From Nematopogon swammerdamellus (Eukaryota; Arthropoda; Insecta; Lepidoptera; Adelidae): a DNA stretch of 64,000 nt. Of the stretch, positions 23,425 to 32,524 are shown piece by piece. How positions within the stretch are numbered: the stretch's first letter is position 1; each line of letters starts with the position of its first letter. The DNA lies in contig OX336342.1 in the NCBI GenBank assembly GCA_946902875.1, positions 10,843,523-10,907,522 on the forward strand. The letters run 5' to 3'. The notes below the pieces were generated by a model. The model saw only the letters and a list, made by a program, of their open reading frames with translations, did no database searches and was not told the origin of the DNA. The translations under genes were made by a program, and so were the position numbers.

Positions 23425-24815
23425 AAGAAGTCCAAAGGAAGTTAATTTTGAAATACACCTATGTATATCCTCGCAAGTAAGACTCGTTTCCGACTCCGCT
23501 CCGAGTAATCGTATTAGCAGATAAACAGACACCGACCGATGGCGCTGAGACGCGAAATCCAAAACTTCACAAAATGCCCGTTCCATCTCGGGCGCAAATT
23601 AATTCAGCGGCGAGTCGGCCGCCACTCGCCAGGTGCTGGATAAATCTGGCGGCAGCGCGGAGTGACCCGTGCCTGCGCACTGTCCCGAACTTGCCGCGGT
23701 GTAGACACTTCTGGTTAAAATATTACCATTATGTTCAGGACGAAATAGTTCCTTTTATAGTGATTTCGTTATGTTATTGTAACGCAAATGTAAGCGAATC
23801 TCGCTACTACTGCAATCGAATGGTTTAACTAGCTCATGAACCGCAAAACGCACAAAGGCCTGTAAACTCTTGAAGCCTCAAAGAAGCATATGCGACGGAC
23901 GGAGAGCATCCCGACATGCAAGTTGAGAGGCGTGGGGCGCGGCGCGGCGGTGGCGGCGACGCGGTCACCGGCCAGCAGGCAGCAGCGGCCGCTCACTCGT
24001 TCTAACTTCAGACAGATACGTGACTTTAGTGCAACGTTCACGAAATGGGAATATATTTACGCAGTCGGCGAGTTTCTCTGACTGCTTTACGAACAATGTT
24101 CGTCTTAAAACATCCCACATACGTCCCTGTGGTCCGACTCCAAAATCGATCTTCCTCCGACTGCACACGGTCGAGATTCAACCGCACGACCCAGTTACGA
24201 GAAGGCAAAATGAGATTGAGCTGTGGAAAATTGCACTGCTTTAGAGCACGCCATTGCACAAACTCTGTCAAGAGGAGAAAGCAATTTACTCTCTATTTGT
24301 TAGTCACTCTCGCTTACATTGTATGCGAAGAAAGCATATTTTTTTACTTCGTCGGGAGCTAGCTACTCGCTATCATGCAATTTGCGGAGCGGATACAGAG
24401 CTGTGTTGGTTGGTTGGATATGCATTTTTGAGAGAAAGAGAGTTTAAATCTATTTTTCTACATTTTAAACAGCAATTGGCACTTTGCCTGTGCCCAGGAG
24501 TACATGGGACAATAACAGATAGCTAATAACACCACTCCTCACCAAAGCACACTCAGTGAGGTGCCGTGCCAGTAAGGACAGACGGACAAAAAGGTTGTCG
24601 TCGTTTTTGTTTACACCTTTTGAAGATCCCCAGGTCATAGGCGCTAGGAAACACTCTCCGGTGTCAAAACAAGTCTATTCCATATTTTCGCTGTGCAACA
24701 CAGGAACGATTTCAAAAAACTATGAGCTCCGACAATATGGTTCTAAGATTGTAATTTTAGACCTTCTGGGGAGGCTAATCCTCTTTCAGTACTAACTGTC
24801 GTTGTCGGACTAACA
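23425..24815. other. Non-coding DNA with GC-rich patches
   Basis: Bases about 23590-23700 and 23930-24000 are GC-rich. Overlapping frames on both strands between 23829 and 24526 lack recognisable domains and are probably chance frames. Confidence 0.45.
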
Positions 24816-25043
24816 TTTTTTTTTTATGAAACTGACTTTATTGGCAACATTACCTACAATACCCGTAATGTCAGCCCATAACACCTTGGTGAACTAGGTG
24901 CCATGTCAGTGCTTCCCGTTGGTCGTGCCGGACGGAACACTGAACTGGACGGAAAACACGAACTACTTACATTGTCTCTCTATCGTAGACTATCATTCAC
25001 TGCGGGATACCAACCCGGGCAGGTTAAACCCTACCACCTAGTA
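24816..25043 (-). mobile_element. SINE body, 5'-truncated
   Basis: The T-run at 24816-24825 begins the minus-strand SINE, which extends through the CCCAACGGGAAGCACTGACA and CCTGCCCGGGTTGGTATCCC blocks and stops at the TAGGTGGTAGGG block. The 68-bp satellite starts directly to its right. Confidence 0.8.
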
Positions 25044-25047
25044 GTAT

Positions 25048-25885
25048 TCTGGACGACCATAAACCTTCTCGAAGAAAGTAAGTAACTATGGTCGAGGCGG
25101 AGCTGCGTTCAAGAAGACGATAAACCTTCTTGAAGAAAGAGCGAAGGCCGAGCTACTTTCAGATAAATAATAAACTATTTCGAAGAAAGTAAGTAACTAA
25201 AGCGAGGCCGATGGCCGAGTTACGTCCATATAAATAATAAACCACCTCGAAGAAGGTACGTAACTAAGGGCTCGGCCTTCGGCCTTGCCGAGTTCGGGAA
25301 GGTTTATCGTCTATCAGAATACAGCTTGGCGTTCGGCCTCGTCCTTAGTTACTTATGTACTTTCTTCAAGAAGGTTTAGCTTTTACCTAAACGCAGCTCT
25401 GCCTTCGGCCTCGCACTTAGTTACTTCTTTTCTTCGAGTAGGTTAATCGTCTTCCTGAACGCAGCTCGGCCTTCGGCCTCGCCCATAGTACTGACTTTCT
25501 TTGAGAACGTTTATCTTCTTACAGAATACAGCTCGACCTTCGGCCTCGCTCTTAGTTACTTACTTTTTTCATAAAGGTTTATCTTCTTCCTGAACGCAGC
25601 TCGACCTTCGGCCTCGCCCTTTGTTAGTTACTTTCTTCGAGAATTTCTATCGTCTTCCTGAACGCAACTCGGCCTTCAGTCTCGCCCTTAATTACTTACT
25701 TTCTTCGAGAAGGTTTATTCTTTTCCACGATGCAGCTGGGCCTTCGGCCTCGCCGTTATTTACTTTATGTAAGAAGGTTTATCGTTTACCTGAACCGAGC
25801 TCGGTCTTCGACCTTCCCCCTTAGTTAATAACGTTCTTCTTTGAAATACGAATTTCACGCGAGCGAAGTCGCGGGCAACAGCTAG
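25048..25885 (+). mobile_element. Helitron 3' portion carrying a 68-bp satellite
   Basis: About three antisense monomers (25048-25255) are followed by about nine sense monomers of the 68-bp satellite; each carries the core CTCGGCCTTCGGCCTCGCCC and TTCGAGAAGGTTTAT. The array runs into GAAATACGAATTTCACGCG, then AGCGAAGTCGCGGGCAACAG and CTAG at 25885 followed by T, a well-formed Helitron 3' end. I did not find the 5' end. The frames across the array read through the satellite and are not genes. Confidence 0.7.
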
Positions 25886-25932
25886 TATCGAATTAATGAA
25901 GAAATATATCTATTGAAGAAATATAAAGCGAG

Positions 25933-26111
25933 TACAATTTCCGGCAGCAAGTAATGCGTGTCGCGCTTTAGACACTGTCTGGACATTCCGGTTGTAGAGC
26001 GTCGTCCCAGTCGCACAGAGACGTGCGAGTTCGTGCGACAGGGACGACGCTCTACAACAAGTTGGTCTCTTTCTAAAGCTCGACACGCATCATTTGCTGC
26101 CGGAAACTGTA
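25933..26111. mobile_element. TA-flanked hairpin MITE
   Basis: TA at both ends (25933-25934, 26110-26111) bounds a 175-base element. The left end CAATTTCCGGCAGCAAGTAA mirrors the right end (complement CAGTTTCCGGCAGCAAATGA). The inverted repeat continues inwards through GCGTGTCG and GTAGAGCGTCGTCCC almost to the centre, so the element can fold nearly end to end. A TA duplication suggests mobilisation by a Tc1/mariner-type or similar transposase. A second copy, split by a LINE, is at 56774-58137. Confidence 0.75.
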
Positions 26112-26796
26112 CAAATAAAATTAATAAAAATAAAAATATGTAGGTATGAGTTAAAACTGTGCGAGTGTTCAATAAATGATACCTTGCACTTTTAGGGGCA
26201 AGCTAATAACGTGCAAATCTAGGTGAATATTTAGGCATTCAAGATACTTATTTATAGGGAAAATTTGAATATCACTCAAAATTCCACATTATTTTATCAT
26301 ACCCGGAAAATGCATATGCCTACGAAATAAAAACATTTACCGAAACTGAAATAACAAAAAGCCATGCATTGCAAAGTAAACCGGAAACGCATTCGTCAGT
26401 CAAAACTTGATTTCCTGTTGTGGAATTTGTCACCAACAGCGCGACGCGTCGGCGGCGGCGCGGGGGCGGCGGCGCGGGGGCGGCGGCGCGGGGGCGGCGG
26501 CGGCGGGGCGGAGCGGCGCCACGCGACGTGCCAGTTGCACACTTCTGATTGAACGAACGGACAAAAGCGTCAAGTGCCTAATTCATAGCACGTGCTTCGA
26601 CATTCTCATACAGTGTCACATACATAGTTGAGACTTACAGCGTTTTGTTGGTGAACCTTTCACAGTAGACATAAAGTCGGAAATAAGGGACAAAGATGAA
26701 CAAAACGCACTCCTACAATATAATACATTTCGAAAATCTTGACCTACATCATGAAATCAGTTTACCAATCAATCACCCAAGTAAAAAAACTCCCGA
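26112..26796. other. Non-coding DNA with a GGCGGCGGCGCG minisatellite
   Basis: At 26449-26512 a GC-rich repeat with units of about 16-17 bases (GGCGGCGGCGCGGGGGC) makes alanine/glycine/arginine-rich open frames on the plus strand. I consider them compositional. No other feature. Confidence 0.55.
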
Positions 26797-27125
26797 CCAT
26801 TAAAAAGTCAAAAATAATTTTATTTCCACTTTATAAAAAAAACGCATGCAAATAGGTCCACTTTTTAAATTTAAAATTTAAAAAGTGGAAATTAAATTTA
26901 AATTTTAAATTTTAAATTTTTTGATTACTTACTTAATTACTTCATTAAAAACATAGCTAAGAACCATCCCGATTAAACCAGCTTTCTAATAAAAAAACAG
27001 CATCCAAATCGGTCCATCCGTTTGGAAGTTACGATGCCACAGACACACCCTTACACACATTATGTGTGTAAGGGTTGTGTCTGTAAACTTATAAGAACAC
27101 CGTCTTTTTGCGTCGGGGGTTAAAA
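26797..27125. repeat. CCCGAC...GTCGGGGG repeat with internal hairpins
   Basis: The left end TCCCGACCATTAAAAAGTCA and the right end TTTTTGCGTCGGGGGTTAAA match the ends of the copy at 31665-31986, and both share GGAAGTTACGATGCCACAGA-like sequence. The interior has AT-rich self-complementary runs (26860-26930) and a strong hairpin at about 27040-27087 (ACAGACACACCCTTACACAC facing GTGTGTAAGGGTTGTGTCTG). Confidence 0.6.
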
Positions 27126-27239
27126 ACAAATTAGCTTACAAACTTAAATTCGATATGAAATGAAGGGATAACATTTTATGGAGCGCATGTGAGTGGAAGA
27201 GGCGGGAAGGGTCGCCCTAGGCGCACGTACCTAGACCAG

Positions 27240-27932
27240 CAGGTCTATTCTTTAAAGCACAAGTAAGACCGGTGATGGAATATTGCAGTCATCTTTGGGA
27301 GGGTTCCCCTGAGTACCTTCTTTCAGCCTTGGATTCTATCCAACGACGAGCCATTCGCCTCATTGGCGACTCTGTACTCACAAAGGACCTTCAACCTCTA
27401 AAACACAGACGTATCGTTGGGTCATTGAGCCTGTTTTATCGGTACTACTATGGCCGCTGCTCTGACGAAATTGCTTCCCTTATCTCTCCTCCTCCTGTTC
27501 GCCTTCGCCAAACCCGCCATACTCTCGCGGAACACCCCTTTGTAGTGGACAGACGAGTACTTCGAACGGCACGATTCTCTAAATCGTTCTTGTGCCGCAC
27601 TGCAAAGGTGTGGAACGGGCTTCCGGGGAATATCTTTCCCCACTCCTACAATCCACGGATCTTCAAATCGCGGGTAAATAGCCTTTCCCCAGCGACATTA
27701 GTCCACCTCCAAGCCGGACTGGCACCTCCTCGGGGGTGATATTGGCTGCGCCTGAGGCTTCGACCTCGGACACAGCCAGCTAGTTCGGAAACAATAAAAA
27801 AAAAAAAAAAAATTCTTGTAAATTCTGACAGCGGACTCAGCGCTGATGTGGCGCTGAGAGCCACTTTAGAAAGTGGCTCTCAGCGCCACATCAGCGCTGA
27901 GTCCGCTGTCAGAATTTACAAGAATAGACCTG
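27240..27932. mobile_element. Perfect-palindrome foldback element, 3-bp CAG duplication
   Basis: With the internal LINE (27253-27811) and one copy of its ATTCTT duplication removed, the element is 128 bases: two 63-base arms that are exact reverse complements around a 2-base centre (27868-27869). It begins CAGGTCTATTCTT and ends AAGAATAGACCTG. CAG is duplicated at 27237-27239 and 27933-27935, and the uninterrupted relative at 12265 shows a single triplet there. Three-base duplications fit CACTA- or PIF/Harbinger-type transposition. No transposase is encoded. Confidence 0.8.
27253..27811 (+). mobile_element. CR1/Daphne-like LINE, 5'-truncated
   Basis: An uninterrupted frame from 27254 to 27739 encodes KAQVRPVMEYCSHLWEGSPE, then DSIQRRAIRLIGD, RRIVGSLSLFYRYYYGR and SFLCRTAKVWNGLPGNIFPH with FKSRVNSL. 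This is the C-terminal part after the reverse transcriptase core. A 3' UTR with GACACAGCCAGCT and AATAAA leads into a long A-run ending at 27811. ATTCTT is repeated at 27247-27252 and 27812-27817, so this is a classic target-primed insertion. The lack of stops and the intact duplication indicate a recent event. Confidence 0.85.
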
Positions 27933-27945
27933 CAGATCGGGCATG

Positions 27946-28072
27946 TTTTTTTTTTTTTTTTTTTTTTTTATGGAAACTGACACGGTTGGCTACATCACCT
28001 ACAACATCCGTGATGTCAGCCCATAACACCGGGTGAACTTGGTGCCACGTCAGCCTTCCCTTCGGTCGTGCC
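27946..28072 (-). mobile_element. SINE 3' fragment, nested
   Basis: A 25-base T-run at 27946-27970 and then the complement of the SINE 3' body. GCATG is duplicated at 27941-27945 and 28073-28077, which defines both ends exactly. Confidence 0.85.
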
Positions 28073-28235
28073 GCATGTGCTCAAAAAGGGTCAAGTGCGT
28101 AATACCCGTAGCCGACGAGCATGTATAAAATACATTATGAGAGTGGAAGGAAGGCAGAGGTGAGGATCGTGGCACGTGGATATCCGTTGTCTCTGCCTAC
28201 CCCACTGGGAAACAGGCGTGACGCTATGTATGTGT

Positions 28236-29850
28236 GTATGTGATTAACATTTGAGTACTTGTTTGGTTACAGAGGATGCAGATGCGCACAAAGCGCTCCC
28301 GAGTCAAAGTTTCTCCTTGCATGTCCCCGCCCACGACTGAGTGAATAACGCTTGCTTACAAGTGCTTTACCCTCCTCTGGGGCGTGCTTACATTCCATAC
28401 GACCGACGCACAACAAATACAGCGTGTACCCTTAATGGAAATCCTCTTAGAATATTTGAACGTTCCGGCACTCCCATCCGTTTTTGAAACATTTATTAAG
28501 CTCGTGTTTTGTTCTACATAAAACATACATAAGGTAATCCATTCGTAGACGTTATAGGTCCCGAGATCGCGGTGTATTCTGACCGTGGACGGGCGAGAGG
28601 AGCATTAAAGCGCAGACGTAAAAAAGACAAATAAATTGTGGATTCGCTCGTCGGGTATCTACTCGCCTGAATAATTCATAAATACAATACACAAAACAGC
28701 GCCTTGGAAAATATTATCTGGGTAAATACAATTTCGTACACTCAACGAAAATTATTGATCTGCGGGGACGTAGATATTTGTATAATGTTTGCATAAAAAA
28801 GCTTTGTTTTCGCGAGCATCGTATGGGCGAATATGAACCTAAATCGATAAGCTCGTGCCCACGATACCTTTTATTTTCGTGAGAATATGTTTTCTTCCTA
28901 CCGTGAGGAATGATGGCAGGTATTTCAATATTCGTGCTATAGACAAGTGTTTTTGTAGAATTTCGGGAGCATACGCTCTGAGCTTCTTGTAAAAACGTTT
29001 ACAAATCTCAAACGAAAATAGTTGATTGTTTGTTGACAAAGAAACATTACAATTCTACTTCAAATTTAAGACTGGAAATAATTTATAAAACCGCCTCGAT
29101 ACTCAGCGGAAAACTCAGATCTAGTAATTTCTCTCACCCCATAGAGAAAGAAGGGAATTCTTTATTTCACGTGCAAATAAAAATGTATCTCCACCACAAG
29201 CGATCCCGCGCCCCCTCCACCGCCTCCCCCGCCTCCCCTCCGTCTTCGGGGACGCATCTTCCCGCTCGTTATCACCACTTACCTCTCGAAAGCTGCGTTA
29301 AGTGGACTTTTGTAAGCTTAAGCAATGATCTCTCTACATCCGAAATGAAAATGTGGAATACGACTGTTGACTGTGGAAATCCTGTGGAAAATGAGGATAT
29401 CTGCATGGATATCCCACTTTTTATACCTGAGACAGTCCTACTCGTGGAATAATAATTAAAAAAATATATTTACAAACACGTGCTGCGTTTGTAAAACACA
29501 CAAATAAAATCAAAAGTTTGCTTTACATGCATCTTGCAGAAATTGTATGGTATTAAATACATTATTATGTTAATATCTATGTATTTTAAGTTAGACTAAT
29601 CTGTGGTAAGTTAATATGCTATTTTAGGCCGTATATGTATTTATTTATCAAATATATTTTTATTTTTTAAGTAAAAACTTATTTAGCGGCGTTTGGCACT
29701 TTTTTAGGTGGGTAAAAAATGTTAGACTCGCGACAGATCTCGAAAAGCGAGATTTATTTTTATTATTTAAAATGCAACCTTAAGTCATTGAATTAAGGGT
29801 TAAGTTACGATGGCTCGGGATCAATTCTGTGCGTCTCTCAGTGACAGTGG
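28236..29850. other. Non-coding DNA, nothing recognised
   Basis: Contains a 140-codon plus-strand frame (29030-29452) whose middle is serine/proline-rich from a CCCCTCC tract. It has no recognisable domain, no splice context and no relation to neighbours. I leave it uncalled. Confidence 0.45.
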
Positions 29851-30305
29851 AAATCCGATATTCGTTTGGTCGATAATCAATTCAAAATGAATGTAGGGTT
29901 CCGGAACAAATGCATGTCTATCCGTTCTACTAAATTTTACAATTTTCAACCAAGGTCCTCCGACGGTTATTTTATAATAATAAAAGTAGGGTTCCGTAAC
30001 ACGTTTATGTCTGTTCATTCTACTAAGTTCTGCAAAATGAATGTAGGGTTCCGTAACAAATGCATGTCTGTCCGTTCTACTAAATTTAACATTTATTTCA
30101 AAATGAATGTAGGGTTCCGTAACAAATGCATGTCTGTCCGTTCTACTAAATTTTACAATTTTCAACCATGAGGTCCTCCGACGGTTATTTTATAATAAAA
30201 GTAGGGTTCCCTAACACGCTTATGTCTGTCTATTCTACTAAGTTCTGCAAAATGAATGTAGGGTTCCGTAACAAATGCATGTCTGTCCGTTCTACTAAAT
30301 TTAAC
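29851..30305. repeat. GTAGGGTTCCGTAACA tandem repeat
   Basis: At least six units contain GTAGGGTTCCGTAACAAATG or the variant with ACACG(T/C)TTATGTC, followed by CTGTCCGTTCTACTAA. Two types alternate and are separated by GGTCCTCCGACGGTTATTTT at 29962 and 30173, which suggests a higher-order period of about 211. The open frames on both strands are translations of the repeat. Confidence 0.75.
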
Positions 30306-30503
30306 ATCCTTTTTTTCCATTAATTTCTTTTTTTTTAATTTTTTTCTTTTGTTTCCTTTTTTAAGCAATGTTACGGTGTTTAAATTTTTTTAGGGTGTTT
30401 AGTTTTTTTTATAGCCACCTAAGAATTATTTTCGGAAATACAAAAAGTTTTCACTTCTGCCGGCACTCCCGGAGTGCAACTGTGGCTTTTTTTAAACTAC
30501 ATG

Positions 30504-30787
30504 AATACATACATACCGCACGCTGTACCCCGACAGTTGGGGTAAGCAGAGTAATCGGTGTTGTGCTAAAAGTACTCTTGTAAATTACAGCACAACACCG
30601 ACAACTATCAAGACAACAATCAAGCAGCAAGTAAGGCACGAAGACCCACCTGCTGCATGATTCGGTGGAAGGTTCGTGCCAAGGTAGCTATCCTGTCGCC
30701 TTTATGCACGGCATCTTGTAATTATCGCTTAGTCGCTTTTTACGAAATGCAGTGGGGCTATTCGTTAAGTACCGGCCCCACACGGTG
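30504..30787 (-). mobile_element. SINE with head B and distinct body, (TATG)n tail
   Basis: On the minus strand it starts CACCGTGTGGGGCCGGTACT and carries GATGCCGTGCATAAAGGCG, TGCAGCAGGTGGGTCTTCGT and GTCGGTGTTGTGCTGTAATT, then the complementary hairpin strand AGCACAACACCGATTAC, ending with GCGTGCGGTATGTATGTATT. It matches 39760-40100 and shares only its first ~80 bases with the SINE at 13652. Confidence 0.8.
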
Positions 30788-30856
30788 AGCTCTTGAAACA
30801 AAAGCAAAAATAAATAAAAAGATAAATAAATTATAATCGCAAGTCCCATGGCATTG

Positions 30857-31136
30857 TTTTTTTTTATGGAAGCTGACACCGTTGGCTACATAACCTACAA
30901 CATCCGTGATGTCAGCCCATAACATTGGGTGAACTAGGTGCCATGTCAGTGCTTCCCTTCATTTCGGCTACATTTTCGGCTACAATGAACTGGACGGAAA
31001 ACACGAACTATCTACATAGCCATTTCAACCGACCTATTATTCAGTGCGGTGGTACCAACCCGGGCAGGATAAACCCTACCACTTAGTAAGGTAAGAAGGG
31101 AGTGGACCTACAGTTTTACGTGGAATCCGAACCACG
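30857..31136 (-). mobile_element. SINE body up to box B
   Basis: The T-run at 30857-30865 and the complement of the complete shared body, including the TTCGGATTCCACGTAAAACT region that contains box B. The head with box A is missing. A small insertion repeats TTTCGGCTACA around 30965-30985. Confidence 0.8.
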
Positions 31137-31664
31137 TAAAACGCCTTACCGCCGAACAAGAAAAGGATTATAAAGTAAAATTCCATTGCTGATTTAAAAT
31201 ATCCTTTAAGCTGAAGACGTTCTGCTGGATTAGTCTGAAATTGATTCAAGTACCGGTGGACGTAAAATATTAACGACCTTCCTTCGACATCTCTCTTTCG
31301 ACTGCTCTCTCGTTCGTCCAAACGGGAATAATAAAGATCTATGTCTGTAGGGTTTTAATATTAAGCACCTATTTAAGGATCCTTCTCGAGACAGCGATGA
31401 GAAGACTTGAACGTCAATTGGAGTGCGCGCAAAGGCTTTCATGCCGACCACTGGAACATTCTGTTGGGCTCGTGGAGCTCAGTAAGACGAGAGTGATCTT
31501 TTCTATCAAATAATGAGTGAAAACGACTCAATATATCTATTTATGTAGATAATTTATTATTTAATTTAGGTATTTCTTTTCTTCGCTTAATGTTTGCAAT
31601 ACTTTATCTCATAATGGTTGAAATTTAAAATACCAACAGTTAAATCAGAAATTTAAAAAGCCCC
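31137..31664. other. Non-coding DNA, nothing recognised
   Basis: AT-rich. Small minus-strand frames only. Confidence 0.45.
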
Positions 31665-31986
31665 CGACCCTTAAAAAGTCAAAATTAATTTCTCTTTACT
31701 AACTTAAACGAGTCGGGGGACCGCTCAGTAAATACCCGCGCAACTTGCGAGTTTTTATATTTTATTTACTTGGCGGTCCCCCAACTCCTTTAAGTAAGTA
31801 AACGAAAATTATTTTTGACTTTTTAAGGGTCGGGGTTTTTTTTATTTTTAGTTTAACTTTTATTTCAAGCTTTTTAAGAAAAGAACGAAAAACCGCATCC
31901 AAACCGTTCATCCGTTTAGGAGCTACGATGCCACAGACGACACACGTTAAACTTATGACAGCCCTTTTTTGCGTCGGGGGTTAAAA
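31665..31986. repeat. CCCCCGAC...GTCGGGGG repeat with ~60-bp inverted arms
   Basis: The ends CCCCCGACCCTTAAAAAGTC and GCGTCGGGGGTTAAAAA match the copy at 26797-27125. Inside, 31674-31733 is an imperfect reverse complement of 31773-31831 (for example GTCGGGGGACCGC facing GCGGTCCCCCAAC). The terminal CCCCCGAC is inverted at the right end. No coding capacity. Confidence 0.65.
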
Positions 31987-32010
31987 ATACATTCAAATTG
32001 TTTACTTAAA

Positions 32011-32303
32011 TTTTATTTTTATGGAACCTGATACGATCGGCTACAATCACCTATGATGATGATAGCCCTTCACACCTTGGTGAACTAGGTGTCATGTCAG
32101 TGCTTCCCTTTTGTCGTACGGCTACGCAGAACTGAACCCAAAAACACGAGGTATTTACACAGCCGCCGCTTCGACCGACCTACATAGAGAGCAAGCCCTA
32201 CCGCCCAAACAAGTTAAAGGAAGGGACCTAAAGTTTTACTTGCAATCCAAACCACGGTCAGCCTCAACGGTCGGATCGTCAGCCATCCAATGTTTGAACC
32301 CGC
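32011..32303 (-). mobile_element. SINE body with partial head
   Basis: The T-rich tail at 32011-32020, the complement of the shared body, the GTGGTTTGGATTGC box-B region and part of the 5S-like segment (ATTGGATGGCTGACGATC on the minus strand, near 32275-32293). Box A is lost and the copy is diverged. Confidence 0.7.
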
Positions 32304-32524
32304 CCGGTGTTCTTAACATCGCATTAGCGAAAGGTATTGCTAAAAAAATGTAAAATACTCCAAAAAATGTATACCTACATACATATTATTGTGTATAGTC
32401 ATTAAAGACCTGAAAGGCCACCTGATACACTTAATTAATAAGTCTTTGTAGTCGGAACTTTCAATAAAGTAGTTAATCTTGCTCTCAAGCTGTGTTTTCG
32501 GTAGACTGTAAGCGATATTATTAT
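32304..32524. other. Non-coding DNA, nothing recognised
   Basis: AT-rich sequence between a SINE and the Helitron-like region. Confidence 0.4.

Larger units (their letters stand above)
27186..28235 (+). mobile_element. SINE-like repeat split by nested insertions
   Basis: The pieces 27186-27239, 27933-27945 and 28073-28235 join to give the same unit as 12265-12515. Its reading is interrupted first by a palindromic element at 27240-27932 (target duplication CAG) and then by a SINE at 27946-28072 (target duplication GCATG). It ends in a TATG-type tail. Confidence 0.8.

Noticed and set aside
23829..24362. Group of overlapping 63-105-codon frames on both strands
   Set aside because: Several phases are open at once, which indicates low stop density by chance; no domain or homologous copy seen.
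29030..29452. 140-codon open frame on the plus strand
   Set aside because: The middle is encoded by a CCCCTCC/CGCCTCC tract and the rest shows no domain, signal peptide or splice context. No evidence of coding constraint.
29851..30305. Possible CRISPR-like array (regular repeats with spacers)
   Set aside because: The intervening segments are themselves repeated and the genome is eukaryotic; it is an ordinary tandem repeat.
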